From Propionibacteriaceae bacterium (GTDB taxonomy: Bacteria; Actinomycetota; Actinomycetes; Propionibacteriales; Propionibacteriaceae): a stretch of 12,531 nucleotides of DNA. Each line of letters begins with the position of its first letter. Position 1 is the first letter of the stretch. This document shows, piece by piece, positions 1 through 6,908 of this stretch. The stretch lies in the NCBI GenBank assembly GCA_030544185.1, contig JAUNRO010000004.1, positions 1 to 12,531 on the forward strand, read 5' to 3'. The translations under genes and the position numbers were made by a program. A model generated the notes under the pieces. The model was given only the letters and a program-made list of their open reading frames with translations, did no database searches and was not told the origin of the DNA.

Positions 1-1
1 C

Positions 2-1282
2 ACCACAGGCCCGGGCGGTCACGAGCGGTGGGTCAGGTCCCAGGACGGGGTGATCGCCGACACGGTCCGGTCCGAGGAGAACCCCGGGCGCAAACTCGGT
101 CAGCGGCCGACCTGGCGGGTGGCGGCCACCCTCCGCCCCGAGGCGCAGCTGTCGGATCTGGCGGCGATTGTGGCGGCGTGGCCGGCACGGGCCGACGGAT
201 CCACCTTGGTCCTGACCCGCACGGGCGGACCACGGCTGTCGTTCACCGCGCAGCCCCATGCCGAGCGGAATACCGCCCGATGGGAGACTTTCGAGCACTT
301 GCACCGGACGTGGCCCACGGCCGGGCTGACTCTCGCAAGGGACGCCGTGGTCGAGCTCGACCGGTGCGACCCGTGGGACGAGCTGGACCAGATCGACGCG
401 GCCGAGGCGCTGGGCCGCCCGCACGCCCCCTCGCTCACGCTGAGCTGCCGGATCCCGGTCGCCACATCGGTCAGCCTGCCGCCCTCGAACCTCCAAGGCA
501 CGGGCGAGCTCGCGGGTCTTCGCGACCGGTCGCGGGCCGTGCTGTCCCAGCTGCCCGGCACCGCACCCTGGGCGGTGACGGTCGAGCGGCCCACCCGGCC
601 GCTGCTGATCGAGGTGACCACACCGGACATCCCGGAGGCGCCGTCGCGCGCCGTGCTCGCCGAGCAACGCGCCGAGCTGAGGATCAAGCAGGCGGAGCCG
701 GCCGGGCGGGTCACCGTGCTCGTCACTGCCGAGAGCGATCTGAGGCCAGCGGCGCGGGCGGTCGCCGCGCTGCCCTGGCTCGACCGGATCGACATCAACC
801 CGGGACTCGGTTGGGTTGAGCTCCGGGGGGATCTGGGGCGGATCGACGAGCTGATTCCGCTCGCCGAGCAGCACCCGGAGATCAACTGGTGGCTCGCGGA
901 GAGCGGTGAGGGACCCGTCAACTGGGTCCGGGCGCCGGGTGGGGAGTTCGGTGAACGTGCACGGCACTATCACGCGCTCGTCGATTCCGGGATCGAGTGG
1001 ACCTCGATCGTGCTGCACCACAATGCCGGGCGGCCCACGCTCAGCGTCGAGGTTGCCGACCCCGGCGACTGGCGCCCCGTGGTCGAGGCGGTGCGCTCGG
1101 TCCGCTGGCGGGGCGACCTGTCGGTGGAGATCGGCACCCACTATCCGGGGGTGGCCTTCACCTCGACCGCCACCGGACCCGCCCGCGATGCCCAGGTCGC
1201 CAACAACCTGGTCCCGCCCAACCCGGAGCGCCATCCCGAGCTGATCGAGATCCTCAAGGCCTGGGACGCGACCGCCACCTAG
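2..1282 (+). CDS. Hypothetical protein, 5'-partial
   Basis: I do not recognise this protein. The frame is already open at the left edge and reads plausibly (HERWVRSQDGVIADT...) before the first in-frame start, a GTG at position 50. The gene therefore probably begins upstream of the window. The GTG at 50 has an AGGA at 42-45 and remains an alternative start, giving 410 residues. The stop is TAG at 1280-1282. The protein looks soluble, with no signal peptide or membrane segment. It is rich in Asp, Glu, Trp and Arg and alternates short strand-like and helix-like stretches. Segments around residues 24-70, 240-290 and 335-385 of the 410-residue form share a loose pattern (strand, helix ending in a xxxRAVxxLxW-like turn, strand). 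This may mean an internally repeated alpha/beta module, which is inference only. It ends 18 bp from the stop of the convergent LysM-BTAD gene, so it is not part of the pilus operon. Confidence 0.72.
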   Translation, partial: TTGPGGHERWVRSQDGVIADTVRSEENPGRKLGQRPTWRVAATLRPEAQLSDLAAIVAAWPARADGSTLVLTRTGGPRLSFTAQPHAERNTARWETFEHLHRTWPTAGLTLARDAVVELDRCDPWDELDQIDAAEALGRPHAPSLTLSCRIPVATSVSLPPSNLQGTGELAGLRDRSRAVLSQLPGTAPWAVTVERPTRPLLIEVTTPDIPEAPSRAVLAEQRAELRIKQAEPAGRVTVLVTAESDLRPAARAVAALPWLDRIDINPGLGWVELRGDLGRIDELIPLAEQHPEINWWLAESGEGPVNWVRAPGGEFGERARHYHALVDSGIEWTSIVLHHNAGRPTLSVEVADPGDWRPVVEAVRSVRWRGDLSVEIGTHYPGVAFTSTATGPARDAQVANNLVPPNPERHPELIEILKAWDATAT

Positions 1283-1300
1283 GGTGACCGCAGCGGGCGC

Positions 1301-4066
1301 TCATCCCAGCCGCTCGCGGGACCGGCCCTCCATCACCTCCTGCAGGAGGGTGACGGTCTCGTCGGCGAGATCCACATTGAGCTTCCGGGCGCCGCGCACC
1401 AGGCGCAGGGCAAGCCGTTCAACCTCACCGCGGTTGCCTGCCCGGTGTTCGGTCCGCACGCGCGCGACGAGCAGCCGCTCGTCCTCCGGCGCTGCGACGA
1501 GGGCGCGGTTGACCGCCCAGCGGGCCAGATCGATGTCGCCACCGGTGAGCGCCCGCTCACACAACACCAGCCCCGCATCGCGCACCAGCGACGAAATGTC
1601 GGTGCGCAGTTCCTCCGCCCAGTGCCATTGCCCGGGGGCCGCATCGGCGAGCGGCGCGCCTCGCACCAGCTCGAGCACCGCCCGCAGGTTGTCCTCCGAC
1701 GCCCGGTCCACGCCGCCGATCGTCAGCAGCTGCATCCGGTTCCAGTCCGACGTCACGGCCGCGTGCAGCTGGATCCGCCCCGAATAGGCCTCCGGCAGGA
1801 ACCGCTCCCCGTCGTCCGCGACGCCCAGCCAGGCGCGGAGGCGGCTCATGTTCGACCGCCGCGTGCCCTCCGCGACCAGCAACTCCGTCGCCATCATCGA
1901 GGCGGTGGCGCCGGGGTGTTCCAGCAGCCACGCCGCGTATTCCACGCACTGCCGGCCCGCCCGCGCCGGCCGCTCGCCGCGCGCCCCGACCAGATCGGTG
2001 GGACCGACGATCAGGACGGTCGGCTGCGTGACGTCGGCTGGGTGCAGGACAGGTTCGTGGGCGTCCATGGCGGGCTCCTCGGAATTGTGGGCAGCCCGCC
2101 GGGCCGCCAGGGACAAGATGATGGCGCCGGACGAATCGTCGTAAGCCCGGGTGGGTTCGGCATCCGGCAGGTGGGCGTGGCGCGGGAGCGACTCGCCGGC
2201 CGTGTCGGTCGGGTCGTCCTGGGACCACCAGGAGGCGGGGGTGGTCTCGACGGTGGCCGTGGCGCGCAGCAGGGCGAGCAGCCGGTCGCGGGCGGGGCGG
2301 GTCATGATCTGGGCCCGGAATTGGTCGCCCCCGTCGACGCGAGTCAGGGTGTGGGTCAGCTCGAGCCGGGGAACCGCCAGCTCTGGATCGGCTGCCACCA
2401 CGATCGCCTGCCCGGTCTGGGCAAGGGCCTCGATCCTGGCCTGTTCGTCGTCGGTCAGCGGGCGACCGATGAGGAGCACACGTGGGCGCCAGGCCTCCGC
2501 CAGGTCGGGGCGAACGCGCAGGTCGCGGGGATGGGCGTCGGCACGGACGGGATGACGCAGTCGGCTCTCACCCTCGAGCTCGTCCAGGACGGCGGCAAGA
2601 TCCTCGCTCGCCAGCAGCGTCGGATCGTCCAGCGCCCGGATCAGTTCGCTGTCCCCGTCAACGACGATCACCGACTGGCCGCGGCCCCACCACGAGCACG
2701 AGAGTTCCAGCGCCAGCGAGTTGAGCAGGCCCCGCGCCGCCTCGGTCGGACCCGTCAGGCTGAGCCCCCCGGCGGACTCCAGATCCAGCAACAGCAATGC
2801 CCCGCCCGGGGTCTCCCCGAGGCAGACCAGCGCGGGATAGGGGGACGGCTCCGCCAGCAGCGATCCACCGCGCACGGCCAGCTGGTCCTCATCACCCGGG
2901 CGGATCCGCAGGGAACAGCCCTCGACCCGGAAGCCCGCGGGCGGCTGGTCCGGCAGCACATCCAGCTCGATGACGATGCCGTCCTCGGCGACCAGGGCCG
3001 AGCGGAGACCGGGCAGCGGCCGGCCCGCCTCGCGGTAGTGCCGTCCGAGCGCACGGAGCGCGAGATCGAGCGTCCGCAGTGACACCGGGTCCTGGGTCCG
3101 GCCGAGCGCCGACTCCAGGTGCTGCCCCGGGGCCATCGGGTGGATGATCCGCCGCCCGGCCTCGCGGGCGGCGAGTTGGGTGGCGCGCCGCGTGGTGAGG
3201 ATCGCGAGCAGCGCGGCGGCGGTGAGCGAGCTGATGCCTGCGGTGAGGTACGCGATGGTGTCGCTCGGCTCGGCTGCCGCCCCAATCGTCGTCGCTGTGG
3301 CCCCCTCGGCCGGAGTCGCCCGAGCCGGCCCCTCGGGCGGCGGGTCTTCCGGTGGCACGTCTTCCGGCGGCAGGTCCTCGAGCGGCACAGCCGCGTTCGC
3401 GGGACCGGCCGGCGGCGGCGAGGTGGTGCTGTTCGGTTCGTCGAGACCGGGCAGGACGAGGTCCCACCCGGCTTCGAGGTGATCCGGGGATTCGATGACG
3501 GGGTTCGCCGCAGCGATGCGGGCCCAGGCGAGACCGTCGCCATAGAACCGTTCCGCGATCGACCACAGGTCGTCCCCGCGCTGCACCGTGTAATGCACGC
3601 CCGGTAGCGGCTCCGGCTCGTCCACGGTGTCGTTGACCGTCCGGTCCTGAACGATCGGCGCCGGTGCCGGCGAGGGCGGGCCGGTGGCCGTCGGCGCCTC
3701 CGCCCCCGGCGGTTCGGCCTGCGCAGCACCCAGCGGGAACATCGCGACTATCGAGAGCAGCAGCCCGGCGGCGAGGCTGCGCGGGGCGCCGAGACCGACC
3801 AGGCGTACGCGCAGCCGGCGCCCACGGACCAGGCCGACCAGTTCGAGCACCACCGAAGCCGTGAACCCCGCCCACGCCACCCAGCCCAGCACCGTCAGGA
3901 CCACCAACAGCAGCACGCCGTTGTCCGGAGCCAGGAGGCTGTCGGGCAGCGCGGCCGGGGTCGGCCAGCGGCCGATCCGCACCAGCAGCGCCGGGGTGCC
4001 GCCGACGAGGACGAGGATCAGGCCGAGGGATGCGAGGCCGCGGAGGATTCGGAAGAACGGTGTCAT
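1301..4066 (-). CDS. LysM and BTAD domain transmembrane regulator
   Basis: This 921-residue protein is the last gene of the Tad operon. The chosen ATG at 4066 overlaps the upstream stop as ATGA; the frame stays open further upstream, but only as out-of-frame reading of the TadE-like gene. In order it has hydrophobic segments at about 12-32, 48-72 and 97-117, a LysM domain at about 157-207 (HYTVQRGDDLWSIAERFYG), a Pro/Glu-rich linker at 213-255, a fourth membrane segment at 270-292, a long middle region without a recognised fold, an OmpR-like winged helix at about 684-765, and a BTAD-type helical repeat domain to the C-terminus. Arg-rich loops at 81-96 and 292-306 put the LysM outside and the BTAD part in the cytoplasm. 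LysM binds peptidoglycan; BTAD modules occur in SARP/AfsR-type activators. Similar large LysM-BTAD proteins occur in other actinobacterial Tad loci, to my knowledge without an assigned function. The regulatory role is inference. Confidence 0.88.
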   Translation of the reverse strand: MTPFFRILRGLASLGLILVLVGGTPALLVRIGRWPTPAALPDSLLAPDNGVLLLVVLTVLGWVAWAGFTASVVLELVGLVRGRRLRVRLVGLGAPRSLAAGLLLSIVAMFPLGAAQAEPPGAEAPTATGPPSPAPAPIVQDRTVNDTVDEPEPLPGVHYTVQRGDDLWSIAERFYGDGLAWARIAAANPVIESPDHLEAGWDLVLPGLDEPNSTTSPPPAGPANAAVPLEDLPPEDVPPEDPPPEGPARATPAEGATATTIGAAAEPSDTIAYLTAGISSLTAAALLAILTTRRATQLAAREAGRRIIHPMAPGQHLESALGRTQDPVSLRTLDLALRALGRHYREAGRPLPGLRSALVAEDGIVIELDVLPDQPPAGFRVEGCSLRIRPGDEDQLAVRGGSLLAEPSPYPALVCLGETPGGALLLLDLESAGGLSLTGPTEAARGLLNSLALELSCSWWGRGQSVIVVDGDSELIRALDDPTLLASEDLAAVLDELEGESRLRHPVRADAHPRDLRVRPDLAEAWRPRVLLIGRPLTDDEQARIEALAQTGQAIVVAADPELAVPRLELTHTLTRVDGGDQFRAQIMTRPARDRLLALLRATATVETTPASWWSQDDPTDTAGESLPRHAHLPDAEPTRAYDDSSGAIILSLAARRAAHNSEEPAMDAHEPVLHPADVTQPTVLIVGPTDLVGARGERPARAGRQCVEYAAWLLEHPGATASMMATELLVAEGTRRSNMSRLRAWLGVADDGERFLPEAYSGRIQLHAAVTSDWNRMQLLTIGGVDRASEDNLRAVLELVRGAPLADAAPGQWHWAEELRTDISSLVRDAGLVLCERALTGGDIDLARWAVNRALVAAPEDERLLVARVRTEHRAGNRGEVERLALRLVRGARKLNVDLADETVTLLQEVMEGRSRERLG
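3335..3379 (-). repeat. Three tandem 15-bp repeats encoding EDxPP
   Basis: Inside the linker of the LysM-BTAD protein (residues 230-244), three 15-bp units encode EDLPP, EDVPP and EDPPP in a row. On the plus strand the units share the core GTCTTCCGG or GTCCTCGAG. Such acidic Pro-rich repeats form an extended spacer. Here the spacer lies between the LysM domain and the fourth membrane segment, so it could hold LysM away from the membrane in the cell wall. Repeat number may vary between strains. Confidence 0.7.
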
Positions 4067-4503
4067 GCTCGCCGCCGATAGGTGTCGAGCGCCGAGACCG
4101 CGGAGGCCTCGACGGTGATGGATCCAGGAATGCCGAAGCCGACCAGGTCGGCGAGGTCGACCACACACGTGACGTGGGCGGTGACATTCGCCGGCTGGCC
4201 GACCGCGATGGCGAACCCGGAGGTGTTGAGGGTCACCGCGCGCGTCGCGCACGGCACGTCGACAAGCCCGTCGAGCGCGATCGCCCGGCCCCGCTGCTGC
4301 GCCGCCTGCGCGGTGTATTCGAGCGTCGCAGCACGAGCCCCGGACGAGGCCGCATCGCTGACCGCCGCCCGCGCCAGCCAGACCCGAGCCCCCGCCACCA
4401 TGACGGCTACGACGAGCAGCACGACCGGCGTCAGGATCGCGATCTCCACGGCCGCGGCGCCGCGTTCGTTGCGTCGCGATCGGGAGAAGGGCAGCGGGTT
4501 CAT
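4063..4503 (-). CDS. TadE-like minor pseudopilin
   Basis: This 146-residue protein has an N-terminal Arg-rich leader followed by RGAAAVEIAILTP and a hydrophobic helix to about residue 42. This is the TadE/TadF/TadG class pattern, in which prepilin peptidase cuts after Gly15 and Glu20 sits at the canonical +5 position. The C-terminal part is a beta-rich extracytoplasmic domain with two cysteines (Cys85, Cys113) that could form a disulfide. TadE-like proteins are minor subunits or initiators of Flp pili. The ATG at 4503 overlaps the stop of the preceding tadE as ATGA, and its own stop overlaps the LysM-BTAD start in the same way. It could equally be called TadF-like or 'pilus assembly protein'; the family is short and diverse. 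Confidence 0.85.
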   Translation of the reverse strand: MNPLPFSRSRRNERGAAAVEIAILTPVVLLVVAVMVAGARVWLARAAVSDAASSGARAATLEYTAQAAQQRGRAIALDGLVDVPCATRAVTLNTSGFAIAVGQPANVTAHVTCVVDLADLVGFGIPGSITVEASAVSALDTYRRRA

Positions 4504-4865
4504 GGCACACGCTCCAGTGGCGCGCTCGCCGACTGGCTCACGCGGCCGAGGCCAAGATCGATGAGCACGGGCACCGTCGCGCTGACCCGGACATCGACCC
4601 GGTCACCGCTTCGGTCGACCACGACGGAGACATCGTTGAGCCCGCCGGCCCGGGCGATGTTCTCCGCCACCCGCAGCCCCGAGCCGGTCGTGGCCCCGAA
4701 CACCGATTCTGCGTGGGCGGCCTCGGCTGCCGCATGCAGAGTCGTGTTGCGGCCATGCCACAGCATCCCGACCTGGAGGGCGCCCAGGAGCAGGAGCATC
4801 AGGAGCGGAGTCAGGACGGCCCATTGGACCGACTCGCTGAGGCCGCGCTCATCGCGTGCGCGCAT
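4500..4865 (-). CDS. tadE: TadE family pilus assembly protein
   Basis: A 121-residue TadE-type pseudopilin. A short charged leader (MRARDERG) is followed by LSESVQWAVLTP and a single hydrophobic helix at about residues 14-36, then the helix NTTLHAAAEAAHAES that is characteristic of TadE proteins from actinobacteria. The rest is a small domain with alternating Val/Asp strands (VSVVVDRSGDRVDVRVSATVP). Unlike its neighbour it has no cysteine. The expected Glu of the prepilin motif is a Gln (Gln14), set one position later than usual. The start ATG at 4865 lies 3 bases after the flp stop without a clear Shine-Dalgarno sequence, so re-initiation is likely. The family is thought to contribute minor subunits to the Flp pilus. 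Confidence 0.87.
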   Translation of the reverse strand: MRARDERGLSESVQWAVLTPLLMLLLLGALQVGMLWHGRNTTLHAAAEAAHAESVFGATTGSGLRVAENIARAGGLNDVSVVVDRSGDRVDVRVSATVPVLIDLGLGRVSQSASAPLERVP

Positions 4866-4868
4866 GGG

Positions 4869-5057
4869 TCACTGCGGCAGGCGGCTGCGGACGAACGTGG
4901 TGATCACGGTGATCACGAGCGTCGCGACCGCGACCGCACCGGCGAGCAGAATCGCATTTTCGGTGCTTTGGGACAGGCCCCGCTCATCACGGCTGCGCTG
5001 GAGTGGCGCACCGAGCGCGAGAACGAGGCCGAACAGGACGTGGAGCTGACGAATCAT
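4869..5057 (-). CDS. Small Flp-like pilin
   Basis: A 62-residue protein at the place where Flp pilin genes normally sit, just upstream of tadE. Residues 22-33 read SRDERGLSQSTE and are followed by a hydrophobic helix at 35-56 and a short basic tail. This is the usual compact Flp layout of a charged motif, a cleavage Gly (Gly27) and one long helix. It is odd in having a second hydrophobic stretch (residues 5-19, LHVLFGLVLALGAPL) before the charged motif, where Flp leaders are usually short and polar. The ATG at 5057 is well supported by a strong ribosome binding site. The likely role is the major pilus subunit, inserted in the membrane, cut by prepilin peptidase and polymerised by the TadA/B/C machine. 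Assignment rests on size, helix and context rather than a full family match. Confidence 0.8.
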   Translation of the reverse strand: MIRQLHVLFGLVLALGAPLQRSRDERGLSQSTENAILLAGAVAVATLVITVITTFVRSRLPQ

Positions 5058-5063
5058 GGGAAT

Positions 5064-5069
5064 CCTCCT
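5064..5069 (-). promoter_or_regulatory. Strong ribosome binding site of flp pilin gene
   Basis: On the minus strand AGGAGG lies 6 bases upstream of the ATG at 5057. It is the best Shine-Dalgarno match seen in this operon and fixes the start of the pilin gene. A strong site here fits the need for many more pilin copies than machine subunits. Confidence 0.8.
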
Positions 5070-5119
5070 GGGGGTGGGTGGTGATTCGATTGTGTTGGGT
5101 TTCGAGGCGGCGTGGGGAC

Positions 5120-5131
5120 GTTATCCACAGG
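5120..5131. promoter_or_regulatory. DnaA-box-like motif upstream of flp
   Basis: The sequence GTTATCCACAGG contains TTATCCACA, which matches the classical DnaA box. It lies in the 76-bp gap between tadC and flp, with its near edge about 64 bp upstream of the flp ATG, and it is preceded by GGGAC. An identical 12-mer, also preceded by GGGAC, occurs upstream of cpaB at 9966-9977. Position and duplication suggest an operon control site (activator or DnaA binding) rather than an origin. Confidence 0.55.
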
Positions 5132-5133
5132 GG

Positions 5134-6033
5134 CTAATCGCCGAGCAGGCGCAGCAGCGGCGGGGCGAGGAAGATCAGCCCGAACACCATGGCCGGCAGC
5201 GCCATGAAGACGGTCATGCGCTCGCTCACGGCATGGGCCTCGATCCGCGCGGCGGTGAGGTGGGCATCGCGGAGTTCGCGCACGCGGGCCCGGAGGGTCC
5301 CGGACACGGCGGCACCGGTCTCATCGAGCTGCATGACGTCGGCGATGTCGGCGAGCTGAGGCAGCCGGAGGCGCTCCGCGAGGGCACGCAGCTCCGCGAA
5401 CGGAGGCTGCTGTTCGAGCCGGGAGCGCAGCAGCGCGCCCCGGATGCTGAGGAACAGCGGATGGTCGCTCGCTGCCGCCGCGGACTCCAGCGCCTGGGTC
5501 GCGGACAGGTTCGCCATCCGCTCGAGGATCACCAGATCGAAATAGGTGAACATCGCCTCCTCGGCGTCCGAGCGTGCGCGGTCGCCACCTCGCTGCAGCT
5601 GCAGATCGGGCACGAACCAGCCCACGACGAGCCCGATCAGGCTCCCGAGCACCGGCACGACCGGCGACAGCCCGAGCAGCGTCAGCACCATGGCGCCGAC
5701 CAGCGCCGGGAGCACGAGGCCGATCAGCGCCAGGATCAGCTTGTCGGCGAAGAACTCGGCGACCGACTTGTTGCGCAGCTCCAACGCCCGGCGCTGGGTC
5801 TCCAGCAGCGGCACCGGTGAGTGGCGATAGGCCCACAGGCCGGCCCGTTCGCTGCGGGAGGTGGCGACGGTGTCGGCGATCTGGTGGGGGTCGGTGGTGA
5901 TGCCGTCGAGTGCGCCGAGTCCGTCGGCCAGGCGCGGATGCGCGCGGGTGCAGCCATAGGCGACGGCGACGATGCCGCCGAGGACCAGCATCCCGCTGGC
6001 CAGCACGAGTCCCGTCAGGAGCTGGCCGGTCAT
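5134..6033 (-). CDS. tadC: TadC inner-membrane platform protein (T2SSF)
   Basis: A 299-residue member of the type II secretion F (GspF/PilC) family. There is a hydrophobic N-terminal segment at about 7-27, a paired hydrophobic region at 98-142, a cytoplasmic helical T2SSF domain at about 150-270 (including ALESAAAASDHPLFLSIRGALLRSRLEQQPPFAELRALAERL), and a C-terminal membrane segment at 272-296. TadC and TadB form the inner-membrane platform that couples the TadA ATPase to pilin extraction. The domain layout and order after tadB distinguish it from TadB, which has a different N-terminal arrangement. The start ATG at 6033 overlaps the tadB stop as ATGA. The stop at 5134 is followed by the only sizeable gap in the operon. 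Confidence 0.9.
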   Translation of the reverse strand: MTGQLLTGLVLASGMLVLGGIVAVAYGCTRAHPRLADGLGALDGITTDPHQIADTVATSRSERAGLWAYRHSPVPLLETQRRALELRNKSVAEFFADKLILALIGLVLPALVGAMVLTLLGLSPVVPVLGSLIGLVVGWFVPDLQLQRGGDRARSDAEEAMFTYFDLVILERMANLSATQALESAAAASDHPLFLSIRGALLRSRLEQQPPFAELRALAERLRLPQLADIADVMQLDETGAAVSGTLRARVRELRDAHLTAARIEAHAVSERMTVFMALPAMVFGLIFLAPPLLRLLGD

Positions 6034-6908
6034 CGGCCGACCCCCTGCAGGATCCGCTGCCGGGCAGGTGGCGCGGTGATGCGCCGCATCGCGACCAGGG
6101 CGGCGAGATAGGTCGCGACCAGCCCGGCGAGGATGAGCTGGCCAATCCCGGTCCGATAGGGGGCGAAGAACTCCCCTGCGAGCATCAATGCGACCACGAG
6201 AACCGCGACGCTGATCACCGTCACCTGCCGGACGACGGCCCGCGGCTTGGCCCGCTCGGCCTCAATGTCGCGGAGGGCCCGCAGCCGCTCCTGGACGGAG
6301 TCGCTGAGGGCGTCCAGCGTCGCCGTCGCCCCGGTCCCGCCACGATGAGCCGCGAGCGACAACGCAGCCAGCACAGCGTCCGCATCCGGTGTGTCCAGGC
6401 CATCGGCCATCTCGCGCAGGGCATCGCGCACCGGCCAGCGATGCTCGAGCCGCGCCACCAGCAGGCGCACCTCCTCCGCGAGCAGCGGCGGCGGATGCTT
6501 CGCCGACAGCCGCAGTGCATCCGCGATCGACTGCCCCGCCTGCAGCGTGGCCGCCATCCCGCGGACCCAGCGGTCGAGACTGGACAGCATGTCGATATCG
6601 ATAGTGGGCGGATCGCCGAGCAGATAGGGCACGAGCGCGAACACCACAGGCACCAGCCCCAGCAACAACACCCAGCCGGTCGCCAGATAGCCCACCAGGC
6701 CCGCAAGCAGGCCGACCATCAGCAACCGGTCCCGCATCCGGCCCCGCCGCCCCGGCGGGCGCCGGCTCAATCGCGCCCATGTCGCCGCGAGCGTTTCCGG
6801 CGGACGCTGCCGGGCGGGCGGCTCGGTGGTCCGCCGGGCACCGTGGATGACCGCCCAGATCCCGGCCACGAGGAGCGCACCGGTCACCCCGGCCAGCAGG
6901 GCGTTCAT
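6030..6908 (-). CDS. tadB: TadB inner-membrane platform protein (T2SSF)
   Basis: A 292-residue T2SSF-family membrane protein. Hydrophobic segments lie at about 4-22, 62-97 (probably two helices), 228-247 and 255-274. Between them is the cytoplasmic helical domain, with the typical stretches LDRWVRGMAATLQAGQSIADAL and LDALSDSVQERLRALRDIEAERAKPR. With TadC it forms the platform on which the TadA ATPase acts during Flp pilus assembly. An Arg/Pro-rich linker (residues 24-60) follows the first membrane segment and should lie in the cytoplasm. The start ATG at 6908 overlaps the tadA stop as ATGA, and its own stop overlaps tadC in the same way. Confidence 0.9.
   Translation of the reverse strand: MNALLAGVTGALLVAGIWAVIHGARRTTEPPARQRPPETLAATWARLSRRPPGRRGRMRDRLLMVGLLAGLVGYLATGWVLLLGLVPVVFALVPYLLGDPPTIDIDMLSSLDRWVRGMAATLQAGQSIADALRLSAKHPPPLLAEEVRLLVARLEHRWPVRDALREMADGLDTPDADAVLAALSLAAHRGGTGATATLDALSDSVQERLRALRDIEAERAKPRAVVRQVTVISVAVLVVALMLAGEFFAPYRTGIGQLILAGLVATYLAALVAMRRITAPPARQRILQGVGR

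Noticed and set aside
1445..3082. A 545-codon open frame on the plus strand opposite the LysM-BTAD gene
   Set aside because: It is a GC-rich antisense shadow. The product is low-complexity Arg/Gly/Pro/Gln with no domain, while the minus strand gives clear LysM and BTAD features.
4067..4510. Upstream extension of the LysM-BTAD frame to 4510
   Set aside because: The extra 148 residues are Arg/Gly-rich nonsense overlapping the whole TadE-like gene. The ATGA overlap at 4063-4066 marks the real start.
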